54,021 nt of DNA from a bacterium (GTDB taxonomy: Bacteria; Patescibacteriota; Minisyncoccia; Phycocordibacterales; JAKAEA01), in the NCBI GenBank assembly GCA_021785065.1, contig JAJYGQ010000019.1:1-54021 (forward strand), read 5' to 3'. Under the pieces are notes generated by a model. The model was given only the letters and a program-made list of their open reading frames with translations. It was not told where the DNA came from and did no database searches. Shown here piece after piece: positions 40,801 through 49,208 of this stretch. The position numbers were made by a program, and so were the translations under genes. How positions within the stretch are numbered: position 1 is the first letter of the stretch; every line of letters starts with the position of its first letter.

Positions 40801-41349
40801 ATTTCGGTTTGGTCACCGGAACGCCCAAAGGTTTATTACCATAACAGTTCACGTATTATATCCCTTACGGCTGCTGTAGCTTTACTTTTATCGACAACTC
40901 TTGCTCCTTCAAATAGTATTCTGGCATATCAAAATACGATTTCTACTCCAGTAGTTAATCCAGTATCAACCACTTCTTTGTCAGCAGACACCTCTGCTAC
41001 AAGTTCAACTCTAATAACCGCGTCTTCAAATAACGCTTCAACAACCGATCCTATAAACGTAAAGGAATATGTTGAGCATTACTTTGTCGCCACGCCGCTT
41101 CTTATTCGAATTGCCGGCTGTGAGTCACAGTTTCGTCAATATGACAAAAACGGTAATGTGTTACGTGGTAACATCGTACACCAAGACGTTGGCGTGATGC
41201 AGATTAACGAAACCTACCAAGGCGCGCTTGCTTCAGCCCTCGGTTACAACATCTACACCCTTCAAGGTAATGTTGCCTACGCTAAATGGCTCTACGATCA
41301 GGAAGGTGCTCAGCCTTGGTCATCTTCAAGCGCATGCTGGAGTCGATAA
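40801..41349 (+). CDS. Secreted lytic-transglycosylase-like protein, start codon uncertain
   Basis: The frame is open from a TAA at 40792-40794 to 41349. It encodes a basic N-terminus (SPERPKVYYHNSSR), a signal peptide (IISLTAAVALLLSTTLAPSN), a Ser/Thr-rich linker and a C-terminal domain with IRIAGCESQFRQYDKNGNVL, DVGVMQINETYQ and NVAYAKWLYDQEG. These match SLT-type lytic transglycosylases, with Glu in CESQ as catalytic acid and the GVMQIN motif. No ATG, GTG or TTG lies in frame before the signal peptide; the first TTG (40978) is inside the linker. ATT at 40801 or 40855 are candidates. I give the longest form. Two cysteines (CES... and ACW) could form a disulphide. It has a consensus promoter and a final terminator. 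Confidence 0.65.
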   Translation: MSVWSPERPKVYYHNSSRIISLTAAVALLLSTTLAPSNSILAYQNTISTPVVNPVSTTSLSADTSATSSTLITASSNNASTTDPINVKEYVEHYFVATPLLIRIAGCESQFRQYDKNGNVLRGNIVHQDVGVMQINETYQGALASALGYNIYTLQGNVAYAKWLYDQEGAQPWSSSSACWSR

Positions 41350-41397
41350 TCATTCTGTAATTTTTTCGGTATGTAGCTATCACTATCTCAGGAGAGT

Positions 41398-41437
41398 CGA
41401 AAATCACCTCACGCAGGACGCGGGGTGATTTTCATTT
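41398..41437. terminator. Terminator between the transglycosylase-like gene and the HAD gene
   Basis: AAAATCACC/GGTGATTTT (41400-41408 and 41424-41432), a 9-bp stem with a 15-nt loop, is followed by CATTTT. On the other strand the A-rich side provides a T-run, so it can act both ways. It overlaps the stop codon of the leftward HAD gene. Confidence 0.7.
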
Positions 41438-42226
41438 TAAAAATCCTTGCAGAATTTTAGCTGTTTCTTCAGGGCCCTGTACGGCTACACATGTCGCACC
41501 TACCGTGAGGGCAGGGGCGTCATTGCCATCGGGAAAAAGCTCATCACCAAAATACAACATACGCCGAGCAGAAATATGTAGTGTCGTAAGTAGTTTTCGA
41601 AGGCCGTACGCCTTATCGATTCCAGCTCGAGTCACATCAATAGATGTGGCTCCGCCAATATGAATAGCGCAGCCCGGTAATAAGGGTTTCAGCACAGCTA
41701 TCATAGCAGCTCTTTTTTTATGATCAGGATCCCAAGTTTCTTTAACAGTAAGCGGTGCGTGCATGCCATATGCCGAAAAAGTAACTTGAGTTGAGCGATC
41801 CTCGATAATTTGCCCGTACGTTTTTTGTGGTTTTATGAAGCCTGTTGCAGTAAAAGCCTGCTCAAAAGCATCGATAATCTTTTTCTTTTCTTCATCGGTA
41901 AAAGGTCGATCTTTTTGGCAATGCCATTGACTATCAGTATTGTAACGGCACATTTCACCGCCATCAGTTGGCAGAATAGTCAAATTAGAAAGAAAAGCGG
42001 GCGGGCAAGGGAGGTTTTTTAAAAACTGAGTCTCGAACTGACTGAAAGAAGCACCGGAAATAACCGCCACTTTCCAACGCTGAAGGATCTGTGCCAATAT
42101 TTTAGCCATTTCGGGTTGTAGGGGAGATTTACTGGGTGCTAGGGTCCCATCAAGGTCAAAGGCGAAAATATCTATATGTTCCGCTACATTTTTTGTTATT
42201 TTGCTAGGTAAAATTAGAGCACACAT
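41432..42226 (-). CDS. HAD-superfamily phosphatase, phosphomannomutase-like (type IIB)
   Basis: A 264-residue HAD hydrolase. Motif I is FAFDLDGTLAPS (both catalytic Asp), motif II is AVISGAS, and motif IV is YFGDELFPDGNDAPAL. The cap region has GGATSIDVTRAGIDKAYGL. The GDxxFPxGND and G-x-x-SxDV-x-x-x-G-x-DK patterns are those of the eukaryotic-type phosphomannomutase/sucrose- and trehalose-phosphatase group, so a hexose-phosphate substrate is likely. The start at 42226 has GGGGTG upstream. It is divergent from the sigma-factor gene. Confidence 0.82.
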   Translation of the reverse strand: MCALILPSKITKNVAEHIDIFAFDLDGTLAPSKSPLQPEMAKILAQILQRWKVAVISGASFSQFETQFLKNLPCPPAFLSNLTILPTDGGEMCRYNTDSQWHCQKDRPFTDEEKKKIIDAFEQAFTATGFIKPQKTYGQIIEDRSTQVTFSAYGMHAPLTVKETWDPDHKKRAAMIAVLKPLLPGCAIHIGGATSIDVTRAGIDKAYGLRKLLTTLHISARRMLYFGDELFPDGNDAPALTVGATCVAVQGPEETAKILQGFLK

Positions 42227-42331
42227 ATCAACACCCCTACTATACCAAAAATACTCGCAAAATCGTATACTTATATTGTTACAAATCGCTCTACTAAACG
42301 TAGTATGTATAGGGCGATTTGGCTTAGCACC

Positions 42332-42886
42332 ATGCGCCAATTAGATAATGAAAAAGACCTCATAGCTCGCTGCCAAAATGGCGAAACCGCTTTTTTTGGC
42401 GCACTCTATGATCGCTATGTCAGGATTATCTACAGTTTTATTTATTACAAAACTTTTCAAAAGGAAGTAGCGGAAGACCTTACCAGCGAAACCTTTTTTA
42501 AAGCGCTGAGTTATATTCACACGGTTGATCCTCACCGATCATTCCAGTCTTGGCTTTACAAAATCGCACAAAATTGTGTCATTGACCATTTTCGTCGCGA
42601 ACGGAAGACTGAACACGTAGATGATGTCTGGGATATCGCTGATGATACCAATCTTGAGATAGATGCAAATGTCTCGTTGCAAATTGGTGCATTGCGCCAA
42701 GAGCTTAGTCAGTTGTCTCGTGTACAGCGTGACATCATTATCATGCGAGTATGGCAAGAATTACCCTATCGAGAAATTGCCGAGATAGTAGGGAAGAGCG
42801 AAGCAAGTTGCAAGATGAATTATTCCCGCGCAGTTAAACATCTTAAAAAAGTCGTCCCTATCACCGTAGGTAGTACCGATCACTAA
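42332..42886 (+). CDS. ECF-type RNA polymerase sigma factor
   Basis: A 184-residue sigma-70 family factor with region 2 (EVAEDLTSETFFKALSYIH then SFQSWLYKIAQNCVIDHFRR) and region 4 (LSRVQRDIIIMRVWQELPYR then EIAEIVGKSEASCKMNYSRA), but no regions 1 or 3, as in group 4. The start MRQLDNEKDLIARCQNGE fits the family; an ATG at 42305 would add nine residues. Its stop overlaps the start of the next gene (TAATG), the usual sigma/anti-sigma arrangement. Confidence 0.9.
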   Translation: MRQLDNEKDLIARCQNGETAFFGALYDRYVRIIYSFIYYKTFQKEVAEDLTSETFFKALSYIHTVDPHRSFQSWLYKIAQNCVIDHFRRERKTEHVDDVWDIADDTNLEIDANVSLQIGALRQELSQLSRVQRDIIIMRVWQELPYREIAEIVGKSEASCKMNYSRAVKHLKKVVPITVGSTDH

Positions 42887-44250
42887 TGAATTCAATAGAA
42901 GAAATTTTAGCAGAGTTATATGCTATTGATGCTAGCTTCAAACGTCATGAAGCGGATTTGCGCTTGCTCGTTAAGCGCCTCCGTCTAGCGAAGCCAGATT
43001 TTTCTGTTGACGATGCCTTTGTACGACGTCTCCGCTCTGACATACTTCATGGCGGTAAACCAAAACCAGTCGGTTTTCTTATGCGTTCTTACTTTGTCCA
43101 GGTAAGTAAAAATCTTTTTCGCTCAAGCGCTTTAGGTACGGCAGTTGCTCTTGTGTTACTGGTGCCGCTTGCATATGCAGCGCAGTTGTATCGTCAAAAT
43201 CATTTAAAAAACTATCAAGTAGATAATGCGCTGGTGTCGCTTGGTCAACAGCAAGAAATTTCTTATAAGCCGCAAAATGCATTTGGTACAGTTGCTTTAA
43301 CCGTTGTTTCCACCACGTCTCCAGCTACTTCGACGCCAATGTTGCCAACAGCGTCGCTTATGTCCGCTGCTAGCGCCACGTCAAGTGCAACTTCATCAGT
43401 GGCGCTCGCGGTAAAAACAACAATCGCAAGCACCACGTCTCCAGCTTATCTTTTCGTGGGTGTACCTACTCCACTCAACAAGCCCACAGCGAATGTTGTA
43501 GAGACCGACACGAGTAGCGCTGCTCGATCCGAGCTCCTCAGTAATATTCAAAGTCTTGGTTTTGAGTTAACCGATATGACTTCTATTGCTAATACTAACG
43601 ACAGTGTGGGAGTAATTGAGGTGCAAGAAACGAAGCCGTTTGGCTACATCGTATCTATGAATTTAAATAAGATGACTATCCAGATTTCCAAAAATCCAGC
43701 CACATGGTTAAACCGGAATGATTTACCTCTAACTCCCGATACTAATGCCACTGATACTGTTGCTGTTGCTAATGTTTTTCTGCAAGCCCACAATATTAAC
43801 ACCTCTAATTATGGTTCTCCGGTTTTGTGGTCAGAAAATTCCGCAAGCTCAACAGCAACAGTTTTATTCCCGCTCATTATTGATCAAGAAAAAGTCTACA
43901 ACATTGATGGAAACCCCTACGGCATGCTTGTTTCGGTTGATCAAAAGTTGCGAAAAGTAACGAGCGTGACAGGTATTTCTCTACAACGATACACCGCTTC
44001 GCCGTATCCTATTGAGACTAATTTTTCAAATATTCTTGCTGCACTTCACGCCACCACCACCGTCGCTACTTCAACAGTAGCTCACGCTACGTCAACGCCG
44101 CCCTTACCTCGGCTTACAACACCCCGAGCGGGCTTAATTCGATATGTAACAGGCGGCCAAGAATTTTTTGTGCCCGGGTTGGTTTTCCCCGTAGCATCGT
44201 CTACCCGCGCTCTGACGGTATCGCTTTTAAAAAATTCTACTGGAAAATAA
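42886..44250 (+). CDS. Membrane protein, probable anti-sigma partner
   Basis: A 454-residue bitopic protein. The cytoplasmic N-terminus (about 1-80) is helical and charged (LAELYAIDASFKRHEADLRL, then DDAFVRRLRSDIL). One membrane helix is at 82-101. The outer part has a long Ser/Thr/Ala-rich linker (140-185) and a folded domain (about 205-440) with Thr-rich breaks. No ZAS zinc motif (H-x-x-x-C-x-x-C) is seen, so it is not a classical anti-sigma domain. The call rests on translational coupling to the ECF factor and topology. The outer domain may sense an envelope signal. A short near-repeat (CACCACGTCTCCAGCT, at ~43313 and ~43432) falls in the linker. Confidence 0.5.
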   Translation: MNSIEEILAELYAIDASFKRHEADLRLLVKRLRLAKPDFSVDDAFVRRLRSDILHGGKPKPVGFLMRSYFVQVSKNLFRSSALGTAVALVLLVPLAYAAQLYRQNHLKNYQVDNALVSLGQQQEISYKPQNAFGTVALTVVSTTSPATSTPMLPTASLMSAASATSSATSSVALAVKTTIASTTSPAYLFVGVPTPLNKPTANVVETDTSSAARSELLSNIQSLGFELTDMTSIANTNDSVGVIEVQETKPFGYIVSMNLNKMTIQISKNPATWLNRNDLPLTPDTNATDTVAVANVFLQAHNINTSNYGSPVLWSENSASSTATVLFPLIIDQEKVYNIDGNPYGMLVSVDQKLRKVTSVTGISLQRYTASPYPIETNFSNILAALHATTTVATSTVAHATSTPPLPRLTTPRAGLIRYVTGGQEFFVPGLVFPVASSTRALTVSLLKNSTGK

Positions 44251-44263
44251 TTTAGAAGTCTTG

Positions 44264-44269
44264 TATACT
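44264..44269 (+). promoter_or_regulatory. -10 box of the adaptor gene (probable leaderless start)
   Basis: TATACT ends 8 nt before the ATG at 44278, so the exporter genes may be transcribed apart from the sigma pair. Confidence 0.45.
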
Positions 44270-44277
44270 AAAAGAAA

Positions 44278-45741
44278 ATGAAGAAATTTCTGATTGTCAT
44301 TGCGGCAAGTGTTTTTGTTGCTGCGGTCATGATAGTGTACGCCTTTTATTTTATTCCAGAGCCGAACGTGCATCTTTTTCATACCACGGCGGCCAAGATA
44401 ACTAATCTTTCTCAAATTGTCTCTGCTAATGGGACGGTTGCTGCCGCGACCGAAGATAATCTCGCCTTCCAAAAAAGCGGAACACTCGCCACGGTGAACG
44501 TAAACGTGGGTGACCATGTGAGCCGGGGAGAAGTGCTAGCAACACTTGATAGTTCCAGTGATCAGGCCGCAGTAGCATCTGCTCAGGCCACTCTCGAAGA
44601 GTTGTCTCGTAACTTAACTCCTCAAGAGCTTGCAGTGCAGCGTGCCAACTTAGAAACCGCGCAAAACAACGCTTTGTTGGCAGTAACCAATGCCTATAAC
44701 GAAGTACAAAGCACTCTCGTTAATGATGCTAATACGCTCTTTACCAACCCTCAATCAGCAGATCCTGTACTTCTCATACAAACTCAAACGGAGGGGCAGG
44801 CTCAGGAAATTGAAAGCGAACAAGTAAAAATTGGTATTATGTTGGGAACCTGGAATAATCAAATTACGGCGGCAACCACAACGGGAGCGCAGGCATTGCT
44901 TGCTACATCACAGCAATACCTCTCGACGATCACTACGTTTAGCGACAACCTTTCTGCCGCCGCTAAAGCTCTAGCTCAGGTAAACGCTCCCTCGCCAACC
45001 AACGCCGCTACCTATCTTGCTACCACAAACACAATTAGTACCAATATTGCTGCAGCAGTAAGTGACATTACCTCAGCCCAAACTGCTCTGGCCACCGCCC
45101 AATCAAATTACAATTTGAAACTTGCTGGCAATACAAGCCAGACAATTGCCGCGCAAGCCGCTCAAGTTCAGGAAGCCGAAGCTAGCTTGGCTGAAGATAC
45201 GCTCACTGCTCCTGTGAACGGCATTATTACCGAGTCGGATGGTAACGTAGGTGAAACGGTAACTGCCAACACACCTTTCATACATCTTATTTCTGATACG
45301 CCGTACCAAATGAACGTTTATTTACCAGAAAATTCAATCGGTCTTGTGGCGCTTAATCAAGATGCGACTGTGACGCTCGACGCCTATGGCCCGTCAGTTG
45401 CCTTTCCGGCGACGGTGGTAACGATTGACCCTGGTCAAACTATTGTAAACGGCGTTGGTATGTATAAAGTCACCCTCCAGTTTACTGCCCTCGATCCGCG
45501 TATTAAAGATGGTATGACGGGTAATGCCGCCATTGTTGTTGCTCAGAAAAATAATGTGCTCGCCGTTCCCAAGAGCGCCATCTTTAATAACGACGGTGCC
45601 CCACTCGTGCTCGTCGAATCAGCTTCTTCGAAGCTCCAAACACAGCCGGTAACGGTTGGCGTAACGGGGGCGTATGGCTGGACGGAAATTGATAGCGGTC
45701 TTATGCCTGGGGAACAAGTGGTGACGTTTGGTAATAATTAA
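44278..45741 (+). CDS. Efflux membrane-fusion (adaptor) protein, HlyD/RND type
   Basis: A 487-residue adaptor with an N-terminal membrane helix (about 4-26), a split lipoyl domain (NLAFQKSGTLATVNVNVGDH, returning at DTLTAPVNGIITESDGNVGE), a long helical hairpin (about 95-300) and a beta-barrel (QDATVTLDAYGPSVAFPATV, NGVGMYKVTLQF, DPRIKDGMTGNAAIVVAQK). This is the order found in MacA/AcrA adaptors. In Gram-negatives these bridge a pump to an outer-membrane channel; CPR cells lack a normal outer membrane, so another partner is implied. No MacB or RND pump gene is in the window. It is followed 15 nt later by a second adaptor. Confidence 0.88.
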   Translation: MKKFLIVIAASVFVAAVMIVYAFYFIPEPNVHLFHTTAAKITNLSQIVSANGTVAAATEDNLAFQKSGTLATVNVNVGDHVSRGEVLATLDSSSDQAAVASAQATLEELSRNLTPQELAVQRANLETAQNNALLAVTNAYNEVQSTLVNDANTLFTNPQSADPVLLIQTQTEGQAQEIESEQVKIGIMLGTWNNQITAATTTGAQALLATSQQYLSTITTFSDNLSAAAKALAQVNAPSPTNAATYLATTNTISTNIAAAVSDITSAQTALATAQSNYNLKLAGNTSQTIAAQAAQVQEAEASLAEDTLTAPVNGIITESDGNVGETVTANTPFIHLISDTPYQMNVYLPENSIGLVALNQDATVTLDAYGPSVAFPATVVTIDPGQTIVNGVGMYKVTLQFTALDPRIKDGMTGNAAIVVAQKNNVLAVPKSAIFNNDGAPLVLVESASSKLQTQPVTVGVTGAYGWTEIDSGLMPGEQVVTFGNN

Positions 45742-45756
45742 GAGTGCAACATATTT

Positions 45757-46422
45757 ATGACTGAAACATCTCACGAACACGAACACAAAAAACAACCAGT
45801 ATTGCTTGTACGCATTCTCAAGAATCCTTGGTTTTACGTAACACTTTTATGTGTGGCAATTATTGCTGGCGGCGGCCTCTTCTTATTTATGCGTATTACT
45901 AATTCTCGTGTCTATACTGATACCGCTTCAATTTCCGCGCCGGAAATTTCTTTAGCTCCTACCACGGCAGGTACTCTGCAGCAAATATATGTTCAAGATG
46001 GTGATTTTGTGAAAGCTAATACGCCGGTTGCTCGCGTAGGAAACGAGCTTATTAAAACAACCATCGACTCTATTGTCGTTTCGGAAAACAATAATATCGG
46101 AGCGCTTTTTAATCCTGGTCAACCAGTAGTGACTGTAATTGAACCCTCGCAGCTACGCGTTGACGCTCAAGTTGAAGAAGACAAGGGTCTCAATCGAATT
46201 AAAGTAGGGGATAGGGTCATTTTTACTGTTGATGCGTTTGGCGCAAAACAATACGTTGGTGTTGTTTCAAGTATTAGTCCGACCGCTACCGCGAGCGATG
46301 TGGTCTTTAATATTTCTAACACTCGCCAAGAGCAAAATTTTGACGTTAAAATTCGTTTTGATACTAGCGCATACCCGGAATTAAAAAACGGCATGTCGGC
46401 CCGCGCCTGGATTTACCAGTAA
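45757..46422 (+). CDS. EmrA-like membrane-fusion protein, short
   Basis: A 221-residue adaptor with a His/Glu-rich start (HEHEHKK), a membrane helix (about 26-49) and a lipoyl domain joined directly to a beta-barrel: SLAPTTAGTLQQIYVQDGDF, then IVVSENNNIGALFNPGQPVV and LRVDAQVEEDKGLNRIKVGD. It lacks the coiled-coil hairpin that separates the two lipoyl halves in EmrA/HlyD, which explains its short length. Position 4 nt before an EmrB-type exporter gene argues for a paired function. The hairpin-containing adaptor upstream may supply the missing part. Confidence 0.82.
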   Translation: MTETSHEHEHKKQPVLLVRILKNPWFYVTLLCVAIIAGGGLFLFMRITNSRVYTDTASISAPEISLAPTTAGTLQQIYVQDGDFVKANTPVARVGNELIKTTIDSIVVSENNNIGALFNPGQPVVTVIEPSQLRVDAQVEEDKGLNRIKVGDRVIFTVDAFGAKQYVGVVSSISPTATASDVVFNISNTRQEQNFDVKIRFDTSAYPELKNGMSARAWIYQ

Positions 46423-46426
46423 TACT

Positions 46427-48004
46427 ATGGCAGAGGCGGTCGCGACCATAACAGACAAAATAGGTGGTATCAAGCCGGCCGCCGGCGCGCTTAAATGGAT
46501 TATTCTTCTGACAGTTATTATTGGAACCTTCCTTGGTCGGCTCGATCAAACTATTGTTAATCTGGCGCTGCCAAAAATTATTGAAGATTTCCATATTACC
46601 GTAAGCGCAGCGAGTTGGATTGCGACGGCCTATATCATCGCGAACGCTATATTCGTGCCCATTTGGGGCAAATTGGGCGATACAACAGGGCGAAAACGGG
46701 TCTACCTTCTCGGTTTTGCTATTTTTATTATTGGTTCTGTATTAGCTGCTCTTTCTTGGAATCTTGGCTCAATGATCGTGTTTCGAGTCATTCAGGCACT
46801 TGCCAGCTCCGCTGACTATCCTACTGCTATGGCCATCATCGTGTTTACGTTTCCCGAGAACCGTGAGCGAGCACAAGCTTTAGGTATTTGGACCGCGTCA
46901 TTTGCGGCTGCATCGATTTTTGGACCCCTTATTGGTGGTCCACTTATAGATACCTTTGGTTGGCGCTCTATTTTCTGGCTCAATCTTCCGGTGGGTCTTG
47001 TGGGCGTGGTTATGGCCTGGAGTTTTATTCATGAATCGCACGCTCCACGTCGAATAATTAAATTTGATTGGTGGGGAGCGGCGGTGTTGGGAGCGTCGCT
47101 CGCCACCCTTTCACTTGTCCTTGATCAAGGACAAGGATGGGGTTGGCTCTCGTGGCAGAGTGTAAGTTGTTATATTGTCACCATCATAACGCTTTTGATT
47201 TTTGTTGCTATAGAATATGATCACCCCGAACCAATCGTTGATCTAAAGTTTTTCAAGAATGGTCTCTTCATGAGTGTGCTCCTTAATAATATGCTCATTT
47301 TTATGGCATTGATGGGGGCGTTGTTTCTCGTTCCTATTTTTGCCCAAACTTTTCTTGGCTACAGCGCCACGCAAGCAGGATATCTCTTTATTCCTATGGC
47401 TATAATTTTCGTTGTTTCCGCGCCGATTGGCGGGGCATTTACTGGTCGCATTCAAACACGGTGGGTAATTATGGCAAGTACTTTTGTTGGCGGCATCGGC
47501 GTCTTGTTCCTTTCAGCGATAGATCCTGGCACAACAGCCTGGGGTATTATGTGGCCACTTATGATTATGGCGTTTGGCCTCGGTTTAGGTATGGCTCAAC
47601 GTACAAATTCTATTGCTGTTTCGGTACCAGCAAGTGAGATAGGTGCTGCTTCGTCGGTCCTTACTCTTGCACGCAATATTGCTGGCGCTTTCGGTATTTC
47701 GATGTTTGCTACTATTTTGAACGATTCTATTGGTACCAATATTTTATCGCTTGGCCAATTTAGTCGTTTAAATCTTGCTAATATAACCAATCAAACTTCG
47801 ACACGTTTGCCGGCGAACACGATTTCTTCAAGTGCTAATGCTCATGCCACCTTTACACAACTCATTATTCTAAAAGGGGAAGTAGCGAGCTATGGGCACG
47901 TATTTTTTGTCGCCGCGCTTGTTGTTTTTGGTGGTGCAATTCTAGCCTACTGGATAAAAACGGGGACTATTAATCCTAAAACTAAGGTACATGTAGAAGG
48001 GTAG
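46427..48004 (+). CDS. Multidrug exporter, MFS DHA2 family (EmrB/QacA-like)
   Basis: A 525-residue integral membrane protein with about 14 membrane helices. Motif D1/motif A landmarks are LDQTIVNLALPKI in helix 1 and GKLGDTTGRKRV after helix 2; motif C appears as FGPLIGGPLIDTFGWRSIFWLN in helix 5. These mark drug:H+ antiporters of the DHA2 type. It follows the EmrA-like gene by 4 nt. Substrates are unknown; control by the sigma pair upstream is an inference from neighbourhood. Confidence 0.92.
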   Translation: MAEAVATITDKIGGIKPAAGALKWIILLTVIIGTFLGRLDQTIVNLALPKIIEDFHITVSAASWIATAYIIANAIFVPIWGKLGDTTGRKRVYLLGFAIFIIGSVLAALSWNLGSMIVFRVIQALASSADYPTAMAIIVFTFPENRERAQALGIWTASFAAASIFGPLIGGPLIDTFGWRSIFWLNLPVGLVGVVMAWSFIHESHAPRRIIKFDWWGAAVLGASLATLSLVLDQGQGWGWLSWQSVSCYIVTIITLLIFVAIEYDHPEPIVDLKFFKNGLFMSVLLNNMLIFMALMGALFLVPIFAQTFLGYSATQAGYLFIPMAIIFVVSAPIGGAFTGRIQTRWVIMASTFVGGIGVLFLSAIDPGTTAWGIMWPLMIMAFGLGLGMAQRTNSIAVSVPASEIGAASSVLTLARNIAGAFGISMFATILNDSIGTNILSLGQFSRLNLANITNQTSTRLPANTISSSANAHATFTQLIILKGEVASYGHVFFVAALVVFGGAILAYWIKTGTINPKTKVHVEG

Positions 48005-48104
48005 GGGTGTGGAAAAACAGGTTAGACAATTTTCTCGTAATACGATTTACTATACGGCAGGACGACGGACCGTCATAGCATCGCTCAGGCTTGCGGACGA
48101 GCGA

Positions 48105-48140
48105 AAAGAGCACCTCAGGAAACTAGGTGCTCTTTACTTT
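48105..48140 (+). terminator. Intrinsic terminator after the exporter gene
   Basis: AAAGAGCACCT/AGGTGCTCTTT (48105-48115 and 48125-48135), an 11-bp perfect stem with a 9-nt loop, followed by ACTTTTCT. The 190 nt between the exporter and the next gene hold this terminator and a TATACT at 48174-48179 as possible promoter; nothing else is evident. Confidence 0.85.
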
Positions 48141-48194
48141 TCTGTTGTACACACAGCCCTCTCCTTTTTGTCGTATACTAGATGGTGTTCTATT

Positions 48195-49202
48195 ATGTCT
48201 TTTAAAAAACAAGTTATATTCTGTTTAATAGTATTGATTTCAGGAGTTGCCTTTTTTCAGCAAATCCCTACCACTTCCGCCCAGACCAGCTGTTTAAATT
48301 TTTCCACTAATTTGTCGTACGGCGACACTGATCAGACGTACGGCGGGCCCGTTCTTAGCCTGCAGGATTATTTACAATCCCTGGGCTATCTTCATGCCAC
48401 GCCTAATGGCCATTTCGGTCCTGCCACGCTTGCGGCAGCAAAAGAGTATCAAGCAGCCAATGGTATTCCTTCAACGGGGTATGTTGGCCCGCTGACGCGC
48501 GCTTCTTTGAAGACAAAAACCTGTTCAGTCCCGGTTACGTCCACTCCAGCTTCCGTGAGTCAACCAGTTACCACCACCATACCAAGCTCAAGTGAATCCT
48601 TTAGTGGCGGCATAACGTCACCCGCGACCGGGCAGGTGCTCGCTCTAGGTAGTTCCACGGTTATTACCTGGCAAAATCCACCATCGGGAACATTTAATAT
48701 TAGTCTTGAGCAACCTGGTGGGGCAGGGGCGGGCTTCGTAGCTTCAAACTTGTCGCCGACCGGCAATTCTAATCAATACGTTTGGAAAGTTGGTTCCGTG
48801 TATTCTTCGCAAACCAATTCAAATACCACGATTCAACCCGGCACCTATCGCTTGCGTCTGCAAAGTTCAACCTACGGCGCTTCTTCAAATGACATGGTGA
48901 GCGGCTGGTTTACGGTTGTTGCTCCACAGTTTTCTGTTTCTTCCATTGTTCCATCAGTAGGCTATGCCGACGACACCAGCTCGGTCGTATTGCTCGGCTC
49001 AGGTTTTACTCCGGCTACTACAGTGTATTTCGACAGCAATTACTCTAGCCTACGCGGCAACAATCAATATATTTCACCCGACGGTTCGGTGTTAGTTTTT
49101 ACCGTTCCCACTTCAGTACCAATCGGTACGCACATTTTATACATCAATAACGGCCAAAGTTCGAATTTGATCACTATTCCTTTCAGAGTTACCGCAATGT
49201 AA
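48195..49202 (+). CDS. Secreted protein with N-terminal peptidoglycan-binding domain and IPT/TIG domain
   Basis: A 335-residue secreted protein. Signal peptide ~1-30 (VIFCLIVLISGVAFFQQIP). A PG_binding_1 domain lies at ~45-105 (LSLQDYLQSLGYLHATPNGH, then FGPATLAAAKEYQAANGIPS and GYVGPLTRASL). A middle Ser/Thr-rich stretch and an all-beta region follow. The C-terminal Ig-like IPT/TIG domain (about 245-335) has VSSIVPSVGYADDTSSVVLL and GSGFTPATTVYF. It is probably anchored to the wall with an Ig-like surface part. The ATG at 48195 follows the terminator; longer frames upstream overlap the terminator and are rejected. Confidence 0.82.
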   Translation: MSFKKQVIFCLIVLISGVAFFQQIPTTSAQTSCLNFSTNLSYGDTDQTYGGPVLSLQDYLQSLGYLHATPNGHFGPATLAAAKEYQAANGIPSTGYVGPLTRASLKTKTCSVPVTSTPASVSQPVTTTIPSSSESFSGGITSPATGQVLALGSSTVITWQNPPSGTFNISLEQPGGAGAGFVASNLSPTGNSNQYVWKVGSVYSSQTNSNTTIQPGTYRLRLQSSTYGASSNDMVSGWFTVVAPQFSVSSIVPSVGYADDTSSVVLLGSGFTPATTVYFDSNYSSLRGNNQYISPDGSVLVFTVPTSVPIGTHILYINNGQSSNLITIPFRVTAM

Positions 49203-49208
49203 TAAATA

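Noticed and set aside
40754-40860. Known riboswitch (for example c-di-AMP type) in the transglycosylase leader
   Set aside because: The leader is too short and I see none of the conserved elements; only a simple hairpin with T-run is evident.
43310-43450. Direct repeat CACCACGTCTCCAGCT in the anti-sigma-like gene
   Set aside because: It lies in a Ser/Thr/Ala-rich linker where codon repetition is expected; no mobile-element or recombination signal is associated.
48009-48194. N-terminal extension of the first peptidoglycan-binding protein
   Set aside because: The extension runs through a strong terminator hairpin and is unlike any secreted-protein start; a signal peptide begins at the ATG at 48195.
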